A stretch of DNA of 64,000 nt, taken from the NCBI GenBank assembly GCA_938029725.1, contig CALHGE010000041.1, positions 1 through 64,000 on the forward strand, written 5' to 3'. Source of the stretch: an uncultured Flavobacteriaceae bacterium (GTDB lineage: Bacteria > Bacteroidota > Bacteroidia > Flavobacteriales > Flavobacteriaceae). Positions 33,261 to 41,997 of this stretch are shown one piece after another (positions within the stretch are counted from its first letter, which is position 1; each line of letters starts with the position of its first letter). The translations under genes and the position numbers were made by a program. The notes under the pieces were generated by a model that saw nothing but the letters and a program-made list of their open reading frames with translations, ran no database searches and was not told the DNA's origin.

Positions 33261-34472
33261 ATGAAATTACATAGAAACTTAGTATTTGCCGTTATAGACG
33301 GACTCAACTTAATCTTCAATGAAGGTGAGTATGCAGACAAAGTAGTTCAGAAGGTTTTGAAGATTGATAAGCGTTGGGGTTCTCGTGACCGCGGGTTTAT
33401 TGCAGAGACCATTTATGAAATGGTTCGTTACAAAAGACTTTATGCTGAGATTGCAGATATAAAAGCGCCCTATGGCAGAGCAGATTTATTTAGAATGTGG
33501 GCAGTTTGGGCTGTTTTAAAAGGTATTGAATTACCCGATTGGAAACAAATTGAACCTACACCAGAGCGCCGTATCAAAGGAAAATTCGATGAACTTTCAA
33601 AAATTAGAAAGTTTCGAGAAGCTGTGCCAGATTGGATAGATGAGCTTTGTGAAAAAGCTCTAGGCGATAAACTATGGACGGCGGAGCTAGCAGCACTAAA
33701 CAAAAAGGCAGAAGTCATTCTTAGAACAAATACGTTAAAAACTACCAAAGAAAAGCTTCGCAAAGCATTATTAGAAGAAGGTATTGATGTGGAGCCTATA
33801 AAGGGCTACGATTCTGCATTACGCCTTCCAGAGCGTGCAAATGTGTTTCAGACAGAATCATTTAAGAAAGGTTATTTCGAAGTACAAGATGCTTCTTCGC
33901 AATTAGTAGCTGCTCTTCTAGATGTGCAACCCGGACAACGGGTTGTGGATACCTGTGCAGGTGCAGGTGGAAAATCTTTGCACTTAGCTGCTCTTATGGA
34001 AAATAAGGGGCAATTGATTGCTATGGATATTTACGGAAGTAAATTGAAAGAATTAAAACGTCGCGCCCGAAGAAACGGAGCGCATAACATCGATCCACGA
34101 GAAATAACCTCTACCAAAGTATTCAAAAAACTATATGGCAGTGCTGATCGCGTTCTTATTGACGCTCCGTGCACAGGATTGGGAGTTCTTAGAAGAAACC
34201 CCGATTCGAAATGGAAAATGCAGCCTGAGTTCTTGGAAAAAATCACTAAAGTACAGCACGAGATAATTCGCTCGTACAGTAAAATAGTAAAGTCAGGTGG
34301 TAAGATGGTTTATGCTACCTGTTCTATTCTTCCGCAAGAAAACAATGATCAGGTCATTTCATTTTTAGCGTCAGAAGAAGGTCAAGATTTCACCTTAGTT
34401 CAAGAAAAGAAAATCTACGCTTCAAAAGGAGGATATGATGGGTTTTATATGGCCTTATTAGAGAAAAAGTAA
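33261..34472 (+). CDS. RsmB-like rRNA cytosine-5 methyltransferase (NOL1/NOP2/sun family)
   Basis: 403 residues. It moves a methyl group from SAM to C5 of a cytosine, in RsmB's case C967 of 16S rRNA. A NusB-like N-terminal part (to about 130) precedes the Rossmann domain: VVDTCAGAGGKSLHLAAL (SAM site), IAMDIYGSKLKELKRRARRNG, then both family cysteines, C304 in IDAPCTGLGVLRRNPD and C354 in YATCSILPQEN. C354 is the usual nucleophile and C304 the base for release. The gene diverges from the ECF sigma gene. Whether the target base is the E. coli one cannot be said. Confidence 0.9.
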   Translation: MKLHRNLVFAVIDGLNLIFNEGEYADKVVQKVLKIDKRWGSRDRGFIAETIYEMVRYKRLYAEIADIKAPYGRADLFRMWAVWAVLKGIELPDWKQIEPTPERRIKGKFDELSKIRKFREAVPDWIDELCEKALGDKLWTAELAALNKKAEVILRTNTLKTTKEKLRKALLEEGIDVEPIKGYDSALRLPERANVFQTESFKKGYFEVQDASSQLVAALLDVQPGQRVVDTCAGAGGKSLHLAALMENKGQLIAMDIYGSKLKELKRRARRNGAHNIDPREITSTKVFKKLYGSADRVLIDAPCTGLGVLRRNPDSKWKMQPEFLEKITKVQHEIIRSYSKIVKSGGKMVYATCSILPQENNDQVISFLASEEGQDFTLVQEKKIYASKGGYDGFYMALLEKK

Positions 34473-34488
34473 TCGTAACATATCTCAT

Positions 34489-34534
34489 CAAGTAGTGTCG
34501 AGAAATCTTTTTAAAAGGTTCTCGACACTGCTTG
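34489..34534. terminator. hairpin between the converging RsmB-like and amidohydrolase genes
   Basis: 16-bp inverted repeat, 34489-34504 and 34519-34534 (core GTGTCGAGAA), with one G-U-type mismatch and a T5A4 loop. No long T-run follows on either side, so termination is likely but not certain. Confidence 0.55.
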
Positions 34535-34552
34535 AATTGACAGTTTGAAATA

Positions 34553-36148
34553 CTAATCCTCTTTCAGAGTTGGGTAGCTAACCTCCAGCTGCTCTAAATA
34601 CGAATCATATTTAGTTTCATCATAATAGAACTTCTCTAATTCTGGACGAAACTTGTCTTGCTTCTCTTTGTTCAAATAAATCGGAGGCATATCGCTTTCA
34701 GAGATCATCGGTTCAAACTTTCCTGCTTTTGCCTGTTCGTTATTAAAATAATCCCAAGCCCCTTTTAAGAGTTCTGGTTTTAAAAGAAAGTCTAAAATGG
34801 TCATCGCTTCTGCTTTCGCACCAGCGGTAACGCCTTTATGTGCTATTGGTGTTGCCATTGCTATAGCGTTACTCCAATGATGCCCTTGCAAGCCTGGAAT
34901 GTTTGAAGGGTAGCCCATGGTCACCGTTGGGGTTTTCCAAGAAATATCACCAATATCATCAGAACCGCCACTAATCGGCTCTATTTGCGGCATCCCTAGA
35001 GGCGAGAGCTCTGTCGCCAAACCTGTTATTGATTTCGAATTAACTTCAGTCTGTACTGCTTTCGCTAACGTTTGATCTGCTGCAGACCATTCTGGCAAAC
35101 CCACCTTCTTAATATTTTCATACATGGTTTCAGCAATCACTTTATTGTAATGTCTTGGCCAAGCAGCTCCCAAAATTTTCGAAGTCATTTTTGTTCCGGT
35201 CATCAAAGCAGCACCTTTCGCCATATCATTAGCTTCAGCATACATTTCCATGATACCCTTATATTCAATATCTCTAAAATAAAACCAGATAGAAGCTTCT
35301 GAGGGTACCACATTAGGTTGATCACCAGCATCTGTAAAAATAGAATGTGAACGGCGCAAAGGATGCAAATGCTCTCTTTTATAGTTCCAACCGATATTCA
35401 TAAGCTCAGCAGCGTCTAATGCACTTCTTCCTCTCCATGGTGCTCCTGCGGAATGCGCTGCCTCACCTTCAAAAGAATACTCTACAGATATCAGCCCTGT
35501 TCCTCGCGTAGGCCCATAAGAAACTCTTAGGTTACTACTAACATGGGTAAATATGCACATGTCTATCTTATCAAATAACCCGTCACGTACATACCAGGCT
35601 TTAGACGCCAATAGCTCTTCTGCTATACCTGGCCACACTAATAATGTACCGCCAATATTCTCCTTTTCCATAATTTTCTTTACCGCTAATGCAGCGGTAA
35701 TATTCATAGGAATTCCTGAATTATGTCCTTCACCATGGCCGGGTGCCCCATCAACAATTGGCTTATGATATGCCACACCAGGATACTGCGAAGCCTTAGG
35801 AATACAATCTACATCACTACCCAAAGCAATTACGGGCCCCTCTCCATTGCTCCATTTGGCAAACCATGCGGTAGGAATTCCAGAAATAGAATTTTCAATA
35901 GCGAATCCGTTTTCTTCTAGTATTCCGGTTAGGTATTTTGAGGACTCTACTTCTTGAAAGCCAAGCTCGGCAAAACTGAAGATTTTGTCAACCATCACCT
36001 GAGACTGCTTATCATTAGCGTCTACGATAGCTACCGCTTCGGCTTTTAGTTTTTCTATTTGTTTTTTAGAGTACGTTTTTTGGGCATTTACGGCTGTAGT
36101 TATCATAAGCATACTGCTCACCATAACTACAATTTTAAAGATTTTCAT
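34553..36148 (-). CDS. exported amidohydrolase, M20 peptidase family (AbgB-like), copy A
   Basis: 531 residues with a signal peptide (VVMVSSMLMITTAVNAQ). M20 metal-site blocks: ALGSDVDCIPK (Asp ligand), GAPGHGEGHNSG (where many AbgB-type enzymes have GHGCGHN), AEELLASKAW (catalytic Glu pair) and the dimer-domain SVEYSFEGEAAHSAGAPW. GGSDDIGDISW and the last metal His in GLQGHHWSNAIA complete the set. It should hydrolyse an amide bond of a small aminoacyl or aminobenzoyl compound in the periplasm. It is nearly identical in design to the upstream gene at 36367-37962; the two form a tandem duplication with separate transcription units. Confidence 0.85.
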   Translation of the reverse strand: MKIFKIVVMVSSMLMITTAVNAQKTYSKKQIEKLKAEAVAIVDANDKQSQVMVDKIFSFAELGFQEVESSKYLTGILEENGFAIENSISGIPTAWFAKWSNGEGPVIALGSDVDCIPKASQYPGVAYHKPIVDGAPGHGEGHNSGIPMNITAALAVKKIMEKENIGGTLLVWPGIAEELLASKAWYVRDGLFDKIDMCIFTHVSSNLRVSYGPTRGTGLISVEYSFEGEAAHSAGAPWRGRSALDAAELMNIGWNYKREHLHPLRRSHSIFTDAGDQPNVVPSEASIWFYFRDIEYKGIMEMYAEANDMAKGAALMTGTKMTSKILGAAWPRHYNKVIAETMYENIKKVGLPEWSAADQTLAKAVQTEVNSKSITGLATELSPLGMPQIEPISGGSDDIGDISWKTPTVTMGYPSNIPGLQGHHWSNAIAMATPIAHKGVTAGAKAEAMTILDFLLKPELLKGAWDYFNNEQAKAGKFEPMISESDMPPIYLNKEKQDKFRPELEKFYYDETKYDSYLEQLEVSYPTLKED

Positions 36149-36316
36149 ACGATTGGTTTTAAAATTAGCTATCTTCTAAAGTAGGAAAATAATCGCAAAG
36201 TTGGAGACGCCGGGTCTTCTTTGGAACTGATTTTTAGCAGATTACTAAAAAAAGCATCCTCGATTGCCAGTTCCTTACTTAAAACCTTTTATGGGATGCG
36301 TTCTTCTATTAACAAA

Positions 36317-36348
36317 AAAGACGACGCTGCACCGGCAAGGTCGTCTTT
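36317..36348 (-). terminator. intrinsic terminator of amidohydrolase copy B
   Basis: 9-bp stem AAAGACGAC (36317-36325) / GTCGTCTTT (36340-36348) with a GC-rich loop and an A-run (36314-36319) that gives the U-tract of the minus transcript. Confidence 0.82.
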
Positions 36349-36366
36349 CAAAAGGAAAATGGATTA

Positions 36367-37962
36367 TTATTCTTTCAAAGTAGGGTAATCTACCCCCAAT
36401 TGTTCTAGGTACGAATCAAACTTTGTTTCGTCATAGTAGAATTTTTCCAAGGCTGAGCGAAACTGCCCTTGCTTATCTGCATTCAAATAAATCGGTGGCA
36501 TATCATCTTCCGATATCATTGGAATGAATTTCGTTTCTTTCGTCTGTTCGTTATTAAAATAGTCCCATGCTCCTATTAATAGTTCTGGCTTCAAGAGAAA
36601 ATCTAAGATGGTCATAGCTTCGGCCTTTGCTCCTGCCACTACTCCTTTATGTGCAATTGGTGTTGCCATAGCGATCGCATTAGACCAGTGATGCCCTTGC
36701 AAGCCAGGAATATTTGAAGGAAAACGCATGGTCACCGTCGGGACCTTCCATGAAATATCTCCGATATCATCAGAGCCGCCACTAATAGGGTTTATTACGG
36801 GTAGGCCCAAAGGTGAAAGTTTTGTCGCTAAGCCTTCCGTCTTATTCGAATTTACTTCGGTCTGTACAGCTTTTGCTAAAATCTGATCCTCTTCAGACCA
36901 AGTAGGCAAGCCAACTTTCTGAATATTCGCATGCATTGTTTCGGCAATCACTTTATTAAAATGTCGTGGCCAAGCCGCTCCTAATATTTTAGACTTCATG
37001 GTAGTACCTGTCATGAGCGCTGCACCTTTGGCAATATCGTTAGCTTCAGCATACATCTCCATAATACCTTCATACTTAATATCTCTAAAGTAATACCAGA
37101 TAGATGCCTTGGAGGGCACCACATTGGGCTGATCTCCGGCATCGGTAAAAATAGAATGTGAACGTTTGAGAGGATGGAGATGTTCTCTTTTATAATTCCA
37201 ACCAACATTCATGAGCTCTGCTGCATCTAAAGCACTACGCCCTCGCCATGGAGAACCTGCAGAATGTGCAGCCTCTCCATCAAATGAATATTCTACCGAT
37301 ATAAGTCCGGTTCCCCTTGCAGGGCCGTAAGAAACACTCAAATTATTACTTACATGCGTAAAAATGCACATATCAATAGCATCGAAAAGTCCGTCACGTA
37401 CATACCAAGCCTTGGCAGCTACTAATTCTTCTGCGATACCTGGCCACACTAACAAGGTACCACCAATATTCTCGCGCTCCATAATTTGCTTTACTGCCAA
37501 AGCAGCCGAAATATTCATCGGTATACCTGCATTGTGACCTTCGCCGTGGCCTGGTGCGCCATCAACAATGGGCTTGTGATAAGCCACTCCAGGATATTGA
37601 GAAGCTTTAGGAATACAATCCACATCACTTCCCAATGCAATTACGGGCCCCTCTCCATTACTCCATTTCGCAAACCAAGCTGTTGGAATACCTGAAATCG
37701 AATTCTCAATAGCGAATCCGTTTTCTTCTAAAATTCCTGTTAAGTATTTTGATGATTCTATTTCTTGAAAGCCAAGCTCGGCAAAACTGAAGACCTTATC
37801 AACCATCACCTGAGATTGTTTTTTAGTTGATTCTACAATGGCGGCAGCTTCTGTTTTTAGTTTTTCAATTTGTTTGTTTGATCTCTTCTTTTGAGCAAAG
37901 GCAGAATAGCTGCAACTTGCTAAAGCGATTAATGCGATACTAAAGGTTATATTTCTTTTCAT
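36367..37962 (-). CDS. exported amidohydrolase, M20 peptidase family (AbgB-like), copy B
   Basis: 531 residues. The signal peptide (FSIALIALASCSYSAFAQ) differs from copy A, while from about residue 25 on well over 80% of residues are the same by eye, including GAPGHGEGHNAG, AEELVAAKAW, EAAHSAGSPW, GGSDDIGDISW and GLQGHHWSNA. The difference is concentrated in the signal peptide and in surface positions, as in a fairly recent gene duplication followed by purifying selection. It is preceded by 263 bp of AT-rich spacer, in which the divergent purL promoter is the only element I can name. Confidence 0.85.
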   Translation of the reverse strand: MKRNITFSIALIALASCSYSAFAQKKRSNKQIEKLKTEAAAIVESTKKQSQVMVDKVFSFAELGFQEIESSKYLTGILEENGFAIENSISGIPTAWFAKWSNGEGPVIALGSDVDCIPKASQYPGVAYHKPIVDGAPGHGEGHNAGIPMNISAALAVKQIMERENIGGTLLVWPGIAEELVAAKAWYVRDGLFDAIDMCIFTHVSNNLSVSYGPARGTGLISVEYSFDGEAAHSAGSPWRGRSALDAAELMNVGWNYKREHLHPLKRSHSIFTDAGDQPNVVPSKASIWYYFRDIKYEGIMEMYAEANDIAKGAALMTGTTMKSKILGAAWPRHFNKVIAETMHANIQKVGLPTWSEEDQILAKAVQTEVNSNKTEGLATKLSPLGLPVINPISGGSDDIGDISWKVPTVTMRFPSNIPGLQGHHWSNAIAMATPIAHKGVVAGAKAEAMTILDFLLKPELLIGAWDYFNNEQTKETKFIPMISEDDMPPIYLNADKQGQFRSALEKFYYDETKFDSYLEQLGVDYPTLKE

Positions 37963-38185
37963 AAGCTTGGTTTTAAGGTTGTGTAAAAGGTACTAAATTT
38001 AATGGCTACTGATACTTCTTAGCTACTGTTTTACACCATCCACAAAAGTGGAAACTAAACTTTACGAAAAAATTAAAATTGAAAGCAGCTATCTTATGAA
38101 ACTGCAATTTTAAGTAATCAACAATCTGTTAACTTTTTTAGTAATAATAATGGCTTAACAGTTTATTAAAAATCCATTAAATAGC

Positions 38186-38193
38186 TAAATTTG
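38186..38193 (+). promoter_or_regulatory. -7 element TAAATTTG of purL
   Basis: Exact match to TAnnTTTG, 33 nt before the ATG at 38226. A PurR-type operator is not seen. Confidence 0.6.
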
Positions 38194-38225
38194 TACTTTA
38201 TCAAACCTAACAACTCAGGCACTAA

Positions 38226-41200
38226 ATGATTCATTTTTTCGGAGAGCAAACCAACAAAGTTTTTGCAGTTCAAACCAGTCAAGAACTTTCTCAGGAAGAC
38301 ACAAAAAAATTAGTATGGTTGTTCGGCAATCAAGCACAAATCAACGCGGCGTCTCTTGACGCCTTTTTTATTGGCCCACGTGCTGCGATGATTACACCTT
38401 GGAGTACGAACGCTACCGAAATCACTCAAAATATGGGCGTTTCAGGCATCTTGCGAATTGAAGAATTCAAAAACGTCGCCGAAGCCTTTACCGATTTTGA
38501 CCCGATGATTTCGCAAAAATATACGGCACTTACACAAGATATGTTTACCATAGCTGTACAGCCAGAAGCCATTATAGAGATTGCTGATATTGCTGCCTAT
38601 AACAAACAAGAAGGTTTAGCACTCAACGAGGAGGAAGTTGACTACCTCAACAAGCTTGCTACCAAGATGGGGCGCAAACTTACTGATTCTGAAGTCTTTG
38701 GTTTTAGTCAAGTAAACTCAGAACACTGTCGTCATAAAATTTTCAATGGCACTTTTGTGATTGACGGCGAAGAAATGCCAACATCACTTTTCAAGCTCAT
38801 TAAAGAGACAGCGAAAGAACACCCGAACGATATTGTTTCGGCATATAAAGACAATGTGGCTTTTGTAAAAGGCCCCACAGTAGTGCAATTTGCCCCCAAA
38901 ACTGCTGACAAACCTGATTTTTACCAAGAAGAGGAATTTGATTCCGTCATTTCTATAAAAGCAGAGACGCATAACTTTCCGACCACCGTGGAGCCTTTCA
39001 ACGGCGCCGCAACCGGTTCAGGAGGCGAAATAAGAGATCGATTAGCGGGTGGTAAAGGTTCCCTGCCTTTAGCAGGTACAGCAGTGTACATGACTGCGTA
39101 TTCGCGATTGGAAGAAGAACGCCCATGGGAGGGCGGCATGTCTGAACGCGAATGGCTATACCAAACCCCGATGGATATTTTGATCAAAGCATCAAACGGC
39201 GCATCAGATTTTGGCAATAAGTTTGGGCAACCTTTGATTGTTGGGTCAGTATTAACCTTTGAACATGACGAAGCCTTAGAAGAATCTTTAGAAACAGGTC
39301 ATGGCCAAGGGCCTGAAAAGCGCAGATTGGGTTACGACAAAGTAATCATGCAAGCAGGTGGTATCGGCTACGGCAAGGCAGATCAGGCGCTTAAAGACAA
39401 GCCAAAAACAGGTGATATAATCGTCATCTTAGGGGGTGACAACTACCGTATTGGTATGGGCGGCGCAGCTGTTTCAAGTGCTGACACGGGTGAATTTAGT
39501 TCGTCAATCGAATTGAATGCTGTGCAACGTTCGAACCCTGAAATGCAGAAAAGAGCAGCCAATGCCATTCGAGGCATGGTTGAGAGTGCTGTGAATTCTA
39601 TTGTTTCTATTCATGATCATGGCGCTGGCGGACACCTCAACTGCCTATCTGAACTCGTCGAAGAAACTGGCGGAAAAATAGATTTGGATAAGTTACCTGT
39701 AGGTGACCCTACTTTATCGGCTAAAGAAATTATAGGCAATGAATCGCAAGAACGTATGGGCTTGGTCATCGGAAAAGATGATGCCGCACTTTTAGGCAGA
39801 ATTGCCGAAAGAGAACGTTCACCAATGTATGAGGTGGGTGAGGTTACAGATGATGACCGTTTTACTTTCGAATCAAAAACCACAGGTGAAAAACCGATGG
39901 ATGTGAACCTTTCTGATATTTTCGGAAGCTCACCAAAAACCATATTGACAGATACTACTATTGAAAGAAAATATGAAGATGCTGCGTACTCCTTAGAGTT
40001 CTTTCATGAGTATTTAGAGAAAGTATTGCAGTTAGAGGCCGTAGCTTGTAAAGATTGGCTCACTAACAAAGTAGACCGATGTGTCGGCGGGCGTGTTGCC
40101 AAGCAACAATGTGCTGGCCCCTTACAATTGCCGTTGAATAATGTGGGCGTGATGGCTTTAGATTTTAAAGGAAAAGAAGGGATTGCCACGAGTATTGGTC
40201 ACGCTCCCATTTCTGGTCTAATTGACCCCGCCGCAGGAAGCAAGAATAGTATTGCGGAAGCCTTAACTAATATCATTTGGGCACCCCTAAAAGACGGCCT
40301 AAAATCAGTCTCTCTTTCTGCCAATTGGATGTGGCCTTGTAAGAACGAAGGTGAAGATGCGCGACTCTATAAAGCAGTGCAAGCGATTTCTGAATTCTCA
40401 ATTGCTTTGGGCGTAAACGTACCCACAGGAAAAGATTCGCTTTCAATGAAGCAGAAGTATAAAGATGGTGATGTGATCAGTCCGGGTACGGTTATCATTT
40501 CTGCCGCTGGAAACTGTGACGATATTACGAAAGTAGTAGAGCCTGTTTTACAAAAAGGAGGTGGAAGCATCTACTATATCAATCTATCAAAAGACAATTA
40601 TAAATTAGGCGGTTCTTCTTTCGGTCAAGTCTTAAATGCTATCGGTAGTGAAGCACCCAGTATTGAAGATGCTTCCTATTTCAAAACTGTTTTTAATTTA
40701 ATTCAAACTTTAATTCGAGATGGTCAAATACTTGCAGGTCATGATATTGCCTCTGGAGGCTTGATTACCACCTTATTAGAATTGTGTTTTGCCGATACGA
40801 ATCTAGGCGCAACATTAGACCTTTCTAGTCTGGGTGAAGAAGACACCATCAAATTATTGTTCTCAGAAAATGCAGGAATCGTTTTTCAATCTAAGGATTC
40901 GTCTATAGAACAGTTCTTATCCCAAGAAAATATTGATTTTAAAAAGATCGGTATGGTAATTTCTGAACCAAGCTTAACTATTAAAAATGGGGGTATGGAA
41001 ATGGGCTTAAATATTTCATCTCTTAGAGATACTTGGTTTAAGACTTCTTACTTACTTGACCAGAAGCAAACATCAAATGGTTTAGCGAAAGATCGATTTG
41101 ATAATTACAAGGAGCAAGCCTTGAAATATACATTTCCAAGCGATTTCTCTGGAAAACTTCCGGTCACTTCAAGCGGAACTAAGAGACCAAAAGCGGCTAT

Positions 41201-41936
41201 TCTTAGAGAAAAGGGAAGTAACTCAGAACGTGAAATGGCAAACGCTATGTATCTGGCTGGCTTCGATGTAAAGGATGTACATATGACTGATTTAATATCA
41301 GGTCGTGAAACGCTAGAAGACATTCAATTCTTAGGGGCCGTTGGTGGTTTCTCTAATTCTGATGTTTTAGGAAGCGCCAAAGGTTGGGCTGGAGCCATTA
41401 AATATAATGACAAAGCAAACGCAGTTATCAAAAACTTCTTTGCAAGACCAGATACACTATCTATTGGTATATGCAATGGTTGTCAATTATTTATGGAGTT
41501 AGACCTCATCAACCCAGATCATGAAATTCATGGAAAAATGACGTATAATGATTCTCATAAACATGAGAGTAATTTTACATCTGTAAAAGTGCAAGAAAAC
41601 AACTCTGTAATGCTATCGAGTTTAGCCGGAACAACGCTAGGCGTTTGGATATCACATGGAGAAGGTAAATTTAATCTACCGAATTCAGAAGATAGGTACG
41701 ACATTGTTGCGAAATACGGTTACGAAGCTTATCCTGCCAACCCAAATGGAAGTGATTTCAACACCGCCATGTTATGTGATGCTACTGGAAGACATTTAGT
41801 CACCATGCCACATATAGAACGTTCTACTTTTCCGTGGAACTGGGCGCACTACCCTGCTGATAGAACTGATGAAGTATCACCTTGGATAGAAGCTTTTAGC
41901 AACGCAAAAGCTTGGATTATGATGTACACTAAATAA
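38226..41936 (+). CDS. purL: phosphoribosylformylglycinamidine synthase, single-chain form
   Basis: 1236 residues, the long fused form (PurL + PurQ on one chain). It converts FGAR, ATP and glutamine to FGAM in purine synthesis. N-terminal PurS-like part; the catalytic domain has SQVNSEHCRHKIFNG, KAETHNFPTTVEPFNGAATGSGGEIRD and HDHGAGGHLNCLSELVEE; the C-terminal class I glutaminase has the nucleophile C1083 in GICNGCQLF and H1196/E1198 in PHIERSTFPWNW. All catalytic residues are present. It is transcribed alone from the -7 element at 38186 and converges on the T9SS gene. Confidence 0.97.
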   Translation: MIHFFGEQTNKVFAVQTSQELSQEDTKKLVWLFGNQAQINAASLDAFFIGPRAAMITPWSTNATEITQNMGVSGILRIEEFKNVAEAFTDFDPMISQKYTALTQDMFTIAVQPEAIIEIADIAAYNKQEGLALNEEEVDYLNKLATKMGRKLTDSEVFGFSQVNSEHCRHKIFNGTFVIDGEEMPTSLFKLIKETAKEHPNDIVSAYKDNVAFVKGPTVVQFAPKTADKPDFYQEEEFDSVISIKAETHNFPTTVEPFNGAATGSGGEIRDRLAGGKGSLPLAGTAVYMTAYSRLEEERPWEGGMSEREWLYQTPMDILIKASNGASDFGNKFGQPLIVGSVLTFEHDEALEESLETGHGQGPEKRRLGYDKVIMQAGGIGYGKADQALKDKPKTGDIIVILGGDNYRIGMGGAAVSSADTGEFSSSIELNAVQRSNPEMQKRAANAIRGMVESAVNSIVSIHDHGAGGHLNCLSELVEETGGKIDLDKLPVGDPTLSAKEIIGNESQERMGLVIGKDDAALLGRIAERERSPMYEVGEVTDDDRFTFESKTTGEKPMDVNLSDIFGSSPKTILTDTTIERKYEDAAYSLEFFHEYLEKVLQLEAVACKDWLTNKVDRCVGGRVAKQQCAGPLQLPLNNVGVMALDFKGKEGIATSIGHAPISGLIDPAAGSKNSIAEALTNIIWAPLKDGLKSVSLSANWMWPCKNEGEDARLYKAVQAISEFSIALGVNVPTGKDSLSMKQKYKDGDVISPGTVIISAAGNCDDITKVVEPVLQKGGGSIYYINLSKDNYKLGGSSFGQVLNAIGSEAPSIEDASYFKTVFNLIQTLIRDGQILAGHDIASGGLITTLLELCFADTNLGATLDLSSLGEEDTIKLLFSENAGIVFQSKDSSIEQFLSQENIDFKKIGMVISEPSLTIKNGGMEMGLNISSLRDTWFKTSYLLDQKQTSNGLAKDRFDNYKEQALKYTFPSDFSGKLPVTSSGTKRPKAAILREKGSNSEREMANAMYLAGFDVKDVHMTDLISGRETLEDIQFLGAVGGFSNSDVLGSAKGWAGAIKYNDKANAVIKNFFARPDTLSIGICNGCQLFMELDLINPDHEIHGKMTYNDSHKHESNFTSVKVQENNSVMLSSLAGTTLGVWISHGEGKFNLPNSEDRYDIVAKYGYEAYPANPNGSDFNTAMLCDATGRHLVTMPHIERSTFPWNWAHYPADRTDEVSPWIEAFSNAKAWIMMYTK

Positions 41937-41971
41937 GAATAGGCCAACAATAACCAATTGTTGACCTATTC
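41937..41971. terminator. hairpin between converging purL and T9SS genes
   Basis: 15-bp arms 41937-41951 and 41957-41971 (GAATAGG and CAACAAT blocks), one C-A mismatch on the forward strand that becomes G-U on the reverse. Loop AACCA. No T-run follows, so the strength is uncertain. Confidence 0.55.
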
Positions 41972-41997
41972 AATCTAATCGAAATAAAAACAATAAT

